From assembly GCA_945870185.1 (NCBI GenBank), contig CAMBRK010000008.1, positions 35,702 to 99,701 of the forward strand: a DNA stretch of 64,000 nucleotides, read 5' to 3'. This document shows positions 19,900 through 28,372 of the stretch, piece by piece. Origin of the DNA: Aureispira sp. CCB-QB1. Its GTDB lineage: Bacteria; Bacteroidota; Bacteroidia; Chitinophagales; Saprospiraceae. The notes beneath the pieces were generated by a model. That model was not told where the DNA came from and searched no databases. It saw nothing but the letters and a program-made list of their open reading frames with translations. Position numbers and translations under genes: made by a program. Every line of letters begins with the position of its first letter. Positions within the stretch are counted from its first letter, which is position 1.

Positions 19900-22622
19900 T
19901 ATATAATTTGTGTTTTATAATTAATTTCACATTGTTGTTGCAATGTAATGAAAAAAACGCTTTAAACTACCCAAGATTCTTATCATCACAAATACTTTCA
20001 TCTGATGTTGGGAAAAAAATAGATCGACTAATGAATCAAGATAGTATTCAAGATGCGAGTAAAATTTATGCTACCGAAAAAAAAAGGCTTGCCGAGGCAG
20101 AATATCATTATCTTACGTATAAACTCAATAAGAACATTTTTTATCACAACTACTTTAGTCCCTGTGATTCATTATCATTTGTGCCTTATAGTACTGCTGA
20201 ATTGATATACAAATTGCTAAATGACTACTATACCAGGAATTCAATTCATGAAGAAAAGATATTAAAAAATACGATTTTAGATTATCTAACAAAAAATAAT
20301 AAAGATAATGTCCTTCGCGGTGAACTTTATGGCGAAATCGGGAGATATTACCTTAATGAAGGTAATAATCCTGATAGTTCAGATTATTACTTTACTATTG
20401 CTTTCAATATTTATGAGAAGAGTAGTATTATATCAAATCAACACTTTTTGCATGCTAGAAATTTAGTGTATTTGCAGTTTCCATTAAGAAAGGAATTAAA
20501 AGCATTGGCATATTCGGAAACATTAGGTAAAATGTGTAAATATTTTTCAAGTGCTCAGCCAAAAGAACTAATTTACTATTCGTTAAAAGCTTTTGTATTG
20601 GCAAGACTGGAAAAGAAAATGGAAAGTGATGTTGAATACAATAAAGCATTTAAACTGGCCAATAACTACCCTTGTACTTATCATCAGCAGGAGCTGTATA
20701 AATTATACTTTTCTTCAAAAACAAACAATTCATCTGAATCTATTGATATTCTGAAGCTCAATGAATTGAATGAAATGGTACGACAATATGGAAACTTTTG
20801 TAATCTAGACAAAATAAAAGGTGAATACTATTTACTTAAAATAAATGATATTAAAAAGTCGGAAAAACTCTTGGAAGGTGCTTTTCATTATATTGTAAAC
20901 TCAAAGCCGTATAATGCACTGCAAGTTTATACTGTAATGTATGAGCTTTATTTTTGTTATATGTTGAATAAAAAGTATGAAAGTGCATTGGATGTAATAT
21001 ACAGCCAAGAGAATCAATTGATTCCAATTAAAATTTGCAGGTTTAATCTGGACTCCGTTTTGATGCCAAATTTTTCTAAAAAAAACTTCCATTTCATCAC
21101 ACTTGAATCTTTTGCTTCAGTGCTCAATCAAAAATACGAAGACTTAAAAAATGTCAACGATTTAAAATTAGCTGCATCTTTAATTTTAAAGGCTGATAGC
21201 ATGATAATCAACGCGATGAATTCATTTGATGAAAATGTGATACATTCAGTCTTTAATTCTTCAAATTCTGTATATAATACCGGCGCAAAAATTTTTTACA
21301 ACTTGTATGAAAAATTTCATCACAGTGAATATCTATCAAAGTATATTTATATGATTGAAAAAAACAAAGATCGGATTTTGCTTAGGGATATCAACTTAAG
21401 AAAATTAGAATATTCAAATCTGAAAAATAAAGAAAAATATTTAAAACAAAAAATCGCATATTTTAAAACTTCTGGTATTTCTGATAGTTTGCTCTTCTTT
21501 ATAAATAAATTGGAAAAATTTTATAAGGAAAATGCTACTTCAGAGTTGGCCAATTTTGCAATAAGTCAAAAAAGGATTTCTTTGGAAAACTGGCAAAAAA
21601 AAATTAATAACAAGACCATATTAGTTGACGTCAATAAAATTGACAATTTTTATTTTGTTTTCTATATGTCTGTCAATGAATCAGGCATTAGAATAGTACA
21701 GAACGATTCTCTTTTACAGAACAATATAAGTGTTGTAAAAGATATACAATCAAAATATGATAAATCAATCAAAGCGGAAGATTACAATGAAGCTGCATAT
21801 CAGGTATATAAAATATTGTTTAGCGAGATCATTAGCAACTTCGAGACTGTCATCTATTCGGACTCTCCTTTTTTTTCAAGTCTAAACCCTGAAAGCCTTA
21901 CTGAGGATGGCATTTCATCCGACTCAAACTTCAATTCTTTAAATTACCTGATACATAATCAAGATTTTGAAAAAGTCCCGTCGTTTTTTCTATATTTTGA
22001 AAATAAAGATAATGTACTAAAATCAACGACAATAGTAAGCTTTCTTCATTCTGATGACGAGACTGTTGCTAGTAATAAAAACATACAAAAAGAACTACCT
22101 GGTAATATTGCTGAATTTAAAACATTAAATATTTTTTCTCAAAATCATATAAATTACAGTGGCAAAAAATGTTCAAAAGCCAACTTCTTAAATCAAAATT
22201 ACAATCAAACTGATATTTTACATATATCTATACATGGGTATTCTAATTCCAATAGTTTGCATGATCTTTACTTACTGTTCAGATCTGATGCAAAGCCAGA
22301 TACATTGTATGGTTATGAAATCATGAGATTAGATCAAACACCACCATTAGTGATATTATCTGCTTGTGAATCAGGCAAAGGAAAATTCAAAGATGGAGAA
22401 GGTAATTATAACTTAGCCAGATATTTTTTACACACTGGAAGCCACAGAATCATCCAATCCCTTTGGAACCTAGATGATTCTGCTGGATCCATTTTAATGA
22501 AATATTTTTATCAAAACCTTACAAACACCAGCCCATCAATTGCGCTAAAAGAGGCCAAATTAAAAGTACTTAAACATTTTAAAAACTTTGGTCATCCTTA
22601 TTTCTGGAGTGGAATGGTTTAA
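19890..22622 (+). CDS. Lipoprotein-like helical-repeat protein with C-terminal CHAT protease domain
   Basis: A 910-residue protein. An N-terminal signal ends in a lipobox-like LLLQC (Cys 19), so it is probably membrane-anchored on the far side. Residues about 100-560 are alpha-helical with TPR-like spacing. The C-terminal 300 residues are a CHAT domain (caspase-like peptidase clan CD): the catalytic His is H782 in ISIHGYSN and the catalytic Cys is C826 in LSACESGKG, followed by RYFLHTGSHRIIQSLWNLDD. Both catalytic residues are retained. It ends the sigma/anti-sigma operon. TPR-CHAT proteins elsewhere cleave partner proteins after a trigger; the trigger and substrate here are unknown. Confidence 0.9.
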   Translation: MRIIYNLCFIINFTLLLQCNEKNALNYPRFLSSQILSSDVGKKIDRLMNQDSIQDASKIYATEKKRLAEAEYHYLTYKLNKNIFYHNYFSPCDSLSFVPYSTAELIYKLLNDYYTRNSIHEEKILKNTILDYLTKNNKDNVLRGELYGEIGRYYLNEGNNPDSSDYYFTIAFNIYEKSSIISNQHFLHARNLVYLQFPLRKELKALAYSETLGKMCKYFSSAQPKELIYYSLKAFVLARLEKKMESDVEYNKAFKLANNYPCTYHQQELYKLYFSSKTNNSSESIDILKLNELNEMVRQYGNFCNLDKIKGEYYLLKINDIKKSEKLLEGAFHYIVNSKPYNALQVYTVMYELYFCYMLNKKYESALDVIYSQENQLIPIKICRFNLDSVLMPNFSKKNFHFITLESFASVLNQKYEDLKNVNDLKLAASLILKADSMIINAMNSFDENVIHSVFNSSNSVYNTGAKIFYNLYEKFHHSEYLSKYIYMIEKNKDRILLRDINLRKLEYSNLKNKEKYLKQKIAYFKTSGISDSLLFFINKLEKFYKENATSELANFAISQKRISLENWQKKINNKTILVDVNKIDNFYFVFYMSVNESGIRIVQNDSLLQNNISVVKDIQSKYDKSIKAEDYNEAAYQVYKILFSEIISNFETVIYSDSPFFSSLNPESLTEDGISSDSNFNSLNYLIHNQDFEKVPSFFLYFENKDNVLKSTTIVSFLHSDDETVASNKNIQKELPGNIAEFKTLNIFSQNHINYSGKKCSKANFLNQNYNQTDILHISIHGYSNSNSLHDLYLLFRSDAKPDTLYGYEIMRLDQTPPLVILSACESGKGKFKDGEGNYNLARYFLHTGSHRIIQSLWNLDDSAGSILMKYFYQNLTNTSPSIALKEAKLKVLKHFKNFGHPYFWSGMV

Positions 22623-22637
22623 CGCAAACTTATTATT

Positions 22638-23216
22638 TTACGGAAATGGCGTAACGTTTCCATGACTAATAAACTGTCCATTATTCCAGAAATCATCGTG
22701 ATGATTCCATTCATGATTAGTTTTACTATAAGAAGTTTCATCAATCTTACAAAAAGCAAAATATGGACCCATAGCACAGCTTTTATTATCTGGAAAACAA
22801 TACATAGCGCAATATTCTTCTTTGTCAATTTCATACTTATAAAGAGATGTTTGATTATTATATGCATAACCTTTTGGACTACATCCTGTTAGCCCTCTGA
22901 TAGGTTGATTAGCTGTAATAGGTACTTTGTATAAATTATCACTAATTTTTATCCAATTTGTCCTATTTACTACGGGGCAGAGCACTTTTGCTCTTACGAT
23001 TTTACTTCCTTCGTTATACTTAAAATCTGCTAGTAAAAACTCTTCTTCGCTATTAAGAATGTCATCATTTTGATGAGCATAGATAAATAAGAGTTCAAGA
23101 GAATTTAGTTCCCCTTGTTTTGTTAATTGATGTAAACATATGAATTTTGTATGACTTGTTTTTTGAAAACTACTTGGATCAAATTTCACTACTGTTGCTA
23201 AATGATAATGATTCAT
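22638..23216 (-). CDS. Protein of unknown function
   Basis: A 192-residue protein starting MNHYHLATVVKFDPSSFQK. It has no signal peptide and no membrane segment. Six cysteines, several in a C-terminal cluster (EEYCAMYCFPDNKSCAMGPYF, in parts EEYCAMYC and NKSCAMGP), and a His/Trp-rich end (NHEWNHHDDFWNNGQF) suggest metal binding, but I do not recognise a family. The start at 23216 is preferred to an upstream in-frame ATG because the upstream codons look like intergenic AT-rich sequence. It converges on the CHAT gene with 15 bases between stops. Its role in that locus is open. Confidence 0.6.
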   Translation of the reverse strand: MNHYHLATVVKFDPSSFQKTSHTKFICLHQLTKQGELNSLELLFIYAHQNDDILNSEEEFLLADFKYNEGSKIVRAKVLCPVVNRTNWIKISDNLYKVPITANQPIRGLTGCSPKGYAYNNQTSLYKYEIDKEEYCAMYCFPDNKSCAMGPYFAFCKIDETSYSKTNHEWNHHDDFWNNGQFISHGNVTPFP

Positions 23217-23444
23217 AATTTTTGTATATTTAAAAGGGTTAATTAATATTGTTACAAATTTAGTATTCCTGTTTAATGCATCGTTTGAATTAAAGTAACC
23301 TAACAAAAATAGAACTTTTTATTACTAATCTGAATATTCCATAAAAAATAATCTTATTTTTATCATTTTAATTCCAGCTACTCTCATTTCCTCCCAAAAA
23401 TTTTTATCCTTTTCCTTTAATGTCATCTAAATTTTCACACCAAA

Positions 23445-24427
23445 TCAAAAACTTACTTCCATCGCCGCTTCCAACATTTTATCCCTTCCATTCTGAATGT
23501 CTTCTTTTGTATTTTCGATATAGATATCTGGTTCCACACCGATCTCTATACTTTTTTTGTCCTTACCTATAAAATCACTGACTGAAACACGGATCAACCA
23601 TTCGTTGCTCAGTTGATAGCCCAGGTGGCCGCCTGCACCACCACCAGTGGTTTGACCTAATACTTTCATATTTGGAAGACCTTTGACCATAGCCGCAAAA
23701 TAAGATGTTGCACTGTAAGATACTCTATTGATCAACACTACTATCGGGATGTTCCAGTCACTTTTTGTTTTAGGTTCTGTGTATATCCATATTGGTTTTG
23801 TAACATCATCATGCTTTGGACCTGTTTTTTCCAGATATGCACCAATCGGTAGTCTTTCGGAAACAAATTGACTCAGAAGAGCTGGCACAGGATTAGAATC
23901 CCCTCCACCATTGCTGCGTACATCGATGATAATTTTTGAAACCTGGCGAGCTTTCATGTCGCGCAATGCTTGGGTGAACTCGGGTGTAATCGTAAAACTG
24001 GCTAATCTGATATATCCAATGTTGTTTTGTAAAATTCCTGAAAACAATATTTTTGTCTTACATAATGTATCTATGATATAATTTTTCTTGATGATTTTAA
24101 AGTCGAAGTGGATTTCGTAGCCTGCTTTATAATCAAAGGTACTTCCTGTTTTTCCGGGTTTGCTGATCCCACTATGAGCATCCTTGAGTGCCAATATAGA
24201 TTGTTCCATTGCATCAACCAACTCATCTTCAGTGGTAGCATCTGATAGGGTAGGAGCAATTTTTTGATATACGGCTTTCCAGTCCACATTTTTTGCATCA
24301 AAATAGATATAGTTTTTATCAACCCAATGCCAAAACTCATCGTACACAGCTGTAGGATTTGATTTTTTTGCCCAAATGAGCTAGTAACTACAAATAAAAG
24401 CGTAAAAAGTATATTAAATGTTTTCAT
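23445..24427 (-). pseudogene. S41-family (tail-specific type) protease with a frameshift after the signal peptide
   Basis: An exported C-terminal-processing-type protease. The signal peptide MKTFNILFTLLFVVTSSFGQ starts at 24427; the protease frame then continues with VYDEFWHWVDKNYIYFD in another phase. The shift falls at a run of seven A (minus strand, T7 at 24363-24369); one more A would join the frames as ...FGQKKSNPTAVYDEF. The body (to 23445) has the S41 motifs IIDVRSNGGGDSNP and the nucleophile region VLINRVSYSATSYFAA, then GQTTGGGAGG. It may be a real pseudogene, a sequencing error in the homopolymer, or a slippage-controlled gene. It directly follows the truncated LytTR gene. Confidence 0.8.
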
Positions 24428-24462
24428 GATATGATTGTTCTAATGTTTTAAAAATTATTTCT

Positions 24463-25173
24463 TTAATAAAAAAGTCCGGTTGTTAAAAAAATGTCTTGAT
24501 TTTTCATTTTGACAGCTTTACCATTGGCGTTGGCCATATAATTACTGTAATTGTCTTCTGCTACGATAAATACGATACTATCTGATGAAAAGACATAATT
24601 TTCCTTTTTGCCTGTACCCGTGATTTTGACGGTGTTATCGGATGTATTTGGGTCTGGTGCTGGTTGTTCTGATATGGTATCTTGTGGTTCATCCTGTAAA
24701 TTCAAAATTTCGTTTGTAGACTTAGCATGTTGCACATCTCTGTACTTTTGATAAATATATAGTAGGTAAAATCCTACAAGTAAGATCGAAACCGATGAAG
24801 CAATAATTAAAAAGTTAAAAAAAGCCGCCCAAGATATGTTGACTCCAAAAAGCCAAACCCAATACAAAAAACATGACGACTGACTGATCAAAATAGTAGT
24901 GAAAAGTAAAACAATTTCATATCCTACAGTCCATTTGTCTTTAATCTCATCGCTCAATAAATAATTAATCAAAACATAAAACAAACTACCAGAAGTAAAA
25001 ATTACAACACCATAACCTGTTAAAATGCCATATTTAAAAGGATGTGAAAAGGAAGCTGTACCGAAGGGTTGAAATACAATCAAAATAAATGCAACGACCA
25101 AACTGATTCCTGCCAAAAATAATGTAAATTTCGAAACAGTGGACTTTGGATATGGTGTATTTAGAATAGGCAT
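24463..25173 (-). pseudogene. Membrane LytTR-type regulator truncated in its DNA-binding domain
   Basis: Four membrane segments lie in residues about 15-165, including the FQPFGT motif common in Bacteroidota membrane LytTR regulators. A linker follows, then the first half of a LytTR domain (KENYVFSSDSIVFIVAEDNYSNYMANANG, in parts YVFSSDSIVFIVAEDNYSNY). A complete LytTR domain has about 95 residues; here it stops after about 45 with the unrelated tail KNQDIFLTTGLFY. I found no continuation in the other frames before the S41 gene 35 bases on. DNA binding is therefore probably lost, and the gene is likely decaying. Confidence 0.7.
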
Positions 25174-25401
25174 GAAAGATAAGTTACCGACACGTATAAA
25201 AGTTACCTGGGGAAGATATTAGCCAACATATAAAGACTCCCAAAAAGATATGGGATTGGTTTGGTAATTATACCATAATGAAGTAACAAATTTTAATGAT
25301 ATCGAAAGCCTAACTTCAATGAAAGTTTGTTAAATAGATTTTATTTTAGAAAGTGTTGAATTGGATACCTTTTCAATAAAAAAAATATTTTGAGAGGAAC
25401 G

Positions 25402-25430
25402 TTGATTTTTTTGGAAATTAATTATCTTTG
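25402..25430 (+). promoter_or_regulatory. Promoter of the DUF1538/PII operon
   Basis: TTG (25402-25404) and TATCTTTG (25423-25430) with an 18-base spacer. This is a close match to the Bacteroidota TTG/TAnnTTTG consensus. The TTG at 25428 is part of the -7 box and so cannot be the start codon, although a frame opens there. Confidence 0.75.
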
Positions 25431-25448
25431 CAACAAACCGAGCACATT

Positions 25449-26204
25449 TTGATTTCAAGACGTATATGGATCATATTAGCGCAAAAATTCATTTTAAAGC
25501 TTCGAAGTGCTTTTATGGATTTGGTGCCGATCATAGGCGTTGTTGCGTTTTTTCAGTTGGTAGTGATTCAAAAACCTTTTCCAAATCTGGGAGAAGTGCT
25601 CATTGGTACTTTGTTTGTAGTGATTGGATTGATGCTATTTATAGAAGGGTTAACCATTGGGCTTTTTCCAATAGGTGAGTCGCTGGCCCATGCACTTGCA
25701 CATAAGGGAAGCATGTTCTGGTTACTTTTGTTTGCATTTTTTTTAGGTTTTTCTACGACGATTGCAGAGCCAGCCTTGATTGCGATTGCTCAGGAAGCCG
25801 CAAAAATATCAGCGGATGCATCCCTTATAGAAAATACGGTGGAGTCCAGATCTTCCTATGCCTTAGGATTAAGAATATCAGTAGCTTTATCGGTAGGATT
25901 ATCTATTTTAATAGGGGTTATCAGGATCATAAAAGGATGGCCTATTTATTATTTGATCGTTGGAGGATATATTATGGTCATGGTGGTTACTTGGTTTGCA
26001 CCACCAGAGATTATTGGTCTAGCATATGATGCAGGTGGTGTGACTACATCTACGATCACAGTTCCTTTAGTGACAGCTTTGGGAGTAGGTCTTGCGAGTA
26101 TCATTCAAGGTAGAAGCCCTCTCCTAGATGGTTTTGGGTTGATAGCTTTTGCTTCTTTGATGCCCATGATTTTTGTAATGATGTATGGAATGATCATATT
26201 TTAA
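25449..26204 (+). CDS. DUF1538 membrane protein, first copy
   Basis: A six- or seven-span membrane protein of the DUF1538 family. Conserved motifs: GFSTTIAEPALIAIAQEA, YDAGGVTTSTITVPLVTALG and RSPLLDGFGLIAFASLMP. The start is uncertain: TTG at 25449 keeps an N-terminal helix that aligns with that of the second copy, while ATG at 25515 would begin at the first membrane segment. Function is unknown; the two-fold repeated layout and conserved Gly/Thr-rich motif suggest a transporter made of two halves. It is followed by the second copy after 9 bases and then by a PII-like gene, which points to regulated transport (inference). Confidence 0.88.
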   Translation: MISRRIWIILAQKFILKLRSAFMDLVPIIGVVAFFQLVVIQKPFPNLGEVLIGTLFVVIGLMLFIEGLTIGLFPIGESLAHALAHKGSMFWLLLFAFFLGFSTTIAEPALIAIAQEAAKISADASLIENTVESRSSYALGLRISVALSVGLSILIGVIRIIKGWPIYYLIVGGYIMVMVVTWFAPPEIIGLAYDAGGVTTSTITVPLVTALGVGLASIIQGRSPLLDGFGLIAFASLMPMIFVMMYGMIIF

Positions 26205-26213
26205 CATTGAATT

Positions 26214-26978
26214 ATGATAGGCCATTTTTTTGAAACATTGTCAGACACCTTATTAGATGTAGCTCCTGTGGTCATTTTGGTCGGGTTTTTCCAATATATA
26301 GTGCTTAAGACAAAAATACCTGATATATCTAAAGTGATATTGGGTATTATCTTAGTTATTTTGGGGCTTACTATGTTTTTAATGGGGTTAGAATATGCAT
26401 TGTTTCCTATAGGGAATACTATGGCAGAGCAACTATCGTCAGCTGAATTTATTAAGGCATCTTACAGTGACCCTGATCATTGGCTGGCTTATTATTGGAT
26501 ATATATATTCGCTTTTTTTATAGGTTTTGCGACTACCATTGCCGAACCATCACTTATTGCAGTGGCTTTCAAAGCTAATGAAGTATCAGGTGGAAGTATT
26601 AGTCAAATAGGCTTAAGAATTACAGTAGCCTTGGGTGTTGCTATTTCTCTGACGGTCGGTACATTTAGGATCGTAACAGGGACTCCTTTGTACGTATACA
26701 TTCTTGTGGGCTATGTCATAGTTATTATTCAAACTTTTTTTGCACCCAAGCATCTTATAGCCCTTGCTTATGACTCAGGAGGAGTGACTACATCCACGGT
26801 TACGGTCCCTATAGTAGCAGCATTAGGCATTGGACTTTCCACAGTAGTACCCGGTAGAAATCCGGCTTTAGATGGCTTTGGTTTAATAGCTTTTGCAAGT
26901 CTTTTTCCAATTATTACAGTACTGGGATATGCCCAGATGATGAATTTTATTTTAAAATTTAAAAAAGTATCCAAATGA
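26214..26978 (+). CDS. DUF1538 membrane protein, second copy
   Basis: A 254-residue paralogue of the preceding gene, with the same landmarks: GFATTIAEPSLIAVAFKA, YDSGGVTTSTVTVPIVAALG and GRNPALDGFGLIAFASLFP. Together the pair would make a two-half transporter-like complex in the inner membrane; in some bacteria DUF1538 domains occur as one long protein, so here the halves are separate genes (family knowledge, not checked). The last codon overlaps the PII-like start as ATGA, so the two are translationally coupled. The substrate is unknown. Confidence 0.9.
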   Translation: MIGHFFETLSDTLLDVAPVVILVGFFQYIVLKTKIPDISKVILGIILVILGLTMFLMGLEYALFPIGNTMAEQLSSAEFIKASYSDPDHWLAYYWIYIFAFFIGFATTIAEPSLIAVAFKANEVSGGSISQIGLRITVALGVAISLTVGTFRIVTGTPLYVYILVGYVIVIIQTFFAPKHLIALAYDSGGVTTSTVTVPIVAALGIGLSTVVPGRNPALDGFGLIAFASLFPIITVLGYAQMMNFILKFKKVSK

Positions 26979-27319
26979 AATTTAAATTAATCATGTCGTT
27001 AGTTCGTCCTGAAATAACCAAAGATGTAATTAAAGCCGCCAAAAACGCTGGCGCTACAGGTGATGTCATCATACCAGCAAGAGGATCAGGCCTTACAGAA
27101 GCTAAAATATTTGGCATTACTCTGGAAGATAAAACAGATATCGTACTTTTCGTAGTAGAAGAACACAGTGTTAATAAAATCTTAGATGCATTATGTACAG
27201 AATGCCGTCTAACAGAACCTGGAAGAGGCATTGCTTTTGTCCTGAGTATAGATAAGGTCACAGGCTTAGATAGGCAAATAGAAAAGATTAAAGAAAAACT
27301 TAAAGAAGAACGGTTATAA
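26975..27319 (+). CDS. PII-like signalling protein
   Basis: A 114-residue protein of the PII (GlnB-like) fold: KLIMSLVRPEITKDVIKAAK, then GATGDVIIPARGSG in place of the usual T-loop region, and PGRGIAFVLSIDKVTGL near the C-terminus. The canonical T-loop Tyr51 and its surroundings are missing, so it belongs to the PII-like proteins rather than true GlnB/GlnK. Such proteins bind nucleotides and plug or modulate a partner transporter. Coupling to the DUF1538 gene by an ATGA overlap makes that membrane pair the likely partner. The effector is not predictable. Confidence 0.9.
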   Translation: MKFKLIMSLVRPEITKDVIKAAKNAGATGDVIIPARGSGLTEAKIFGITLEDKTDIVLFVVEEHSVNKILDALCTECRLTEPGRGIAFVLSIDKVTGLDRQIEKIKEKLKEERL

Positions 27320-27472
27320 CCGAAATATCTATTATGGATTCCGATACTAAGACCAAAAGTCATCCGCTGTGGTGGAGATTAGTTTAAACCAAATTCGTAG
27401 GTAACTGGAAATCCAGTTTTGACTTTTAAGTATACATTAAATAATTTTTATTAAGATAATTAAATTTAAAAT

Positions 27473-27865
27473 ATGAACCAATATCTCACAGCTAAAGATG
27501 TCGCATCAGAGAAACTCTTTTTTATTGATGGACTTGCCTTAGTATCTGACGCTATCGAAATCATGAAGAAAAATGATATCTCTGTCCTTTTCATTAAAAA
27601 AAGAGATGAAAGGGATGCCAATGGCATAATCGTAATATCGGATATTATTAAAAATGTCATCATTCCTGATAAAAATCCAAAAGATGTTAGTGTTTATGAA
27701 ATCATGAATAAACCCGCTATATCTATTCCTGCCACTTTAAATGCAAAATATGTACCTAGATTATTGGTCAATGCTAAAATAAGCGTGGCTCCTGTAGAGG
27801 AAAATGGAGAATATATAGGAATAGTTCACTTAAAAGACTTTTTATTCAATAGTTTCGAAAAGTAA
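27473..27865 (+). CDS. CBS-domain protein
   Basis: A 130-residue protein made of a CBS pair: AKDVASEKLFFIDGLALVSD and ISVLFIKKRDERDANGIIVIS (first), ISIPATLNAKYVPRLL and GEYIGIVHLKDFL (second). CBS pairs bind adenine nucleotides and report cellular energy state. It lies 153 bases after the PII-like gene; a short hairpin (aactgg/ccagtt at 27403-27418) separates them. With two nucleotide-sensing proteins next to the DUF1538 pair, a shared regulatory function is plausible but inferred. Confidence 0.85.
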   Translation: MNQYLTAKDVASEKLFFIDGLALVSDAIEIMKKNDISVLFIKKRDERDANGIIVISDIIKNVIIPDKNPKDVSVYEIMNKPAISIPATLNAKYVPRLLVNAKISVAPVEENGEYIGIVHLKDFLFNSFEK

Positions 27866-28330
27866 AATAAATTAACCGAAATATTCAACAAGATCCGCTA
27901 GGAAGTATAGATTTGATCTTGATAAAGGCAACTAGAATAAACTTTGTATTAAGAATAAATTTTGATACATTAATTTTTATCGTAATATATAAGAAACTAT
28001 TGAGTAATTTATTAAAATTGATAAAATATTTTAATATCAAATTGCTGATTTTCAATAATTTAAGCAATCTGATTTATAATTTTGCAATTTCAGGCACAAT
28101 TATTGGGTAAATACCACTAGATATACTTTAGGGTATATTACTATTTTTTAATTTTTATGTAATTTATGTTTCGGTTTATGAAATATTAAACGTTATATTG
28201 TCAGAGTAATCAGTAAAGTAACTGAATTTTATTTAGGTGCAGGATCCATGCAAAGTTTATTGAATTTAATGATTATTTGACAACGCAGCGCTGTTCGTTC
28301 TGACAGTAGATTTTTTATAGTATTTACATA
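27866..28330. other. AT-rich intergenic region, no gene seen
   Basis: 465 bases of very AT-rich sequence upstream of the metalloprotease gene. Small frames on both strands have no family resemblance. No TAnnTTTG box or terminator is convincing. Confidence 0.5.
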
Positions 28331-28372
28331 TTGAATCCGATTTTGAAACCGCATAGTATGCTGAGCATTGCT

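Noticed and set aside
27403..27418. Small hairpin aactgg/ccagtt between the PII-like and CBS genes as a terminator
   Set aside because: The stem is only 6 bases and is not followed by an uninterrupted T-run; at most a weak attenuator, so it is not listed as a feature.
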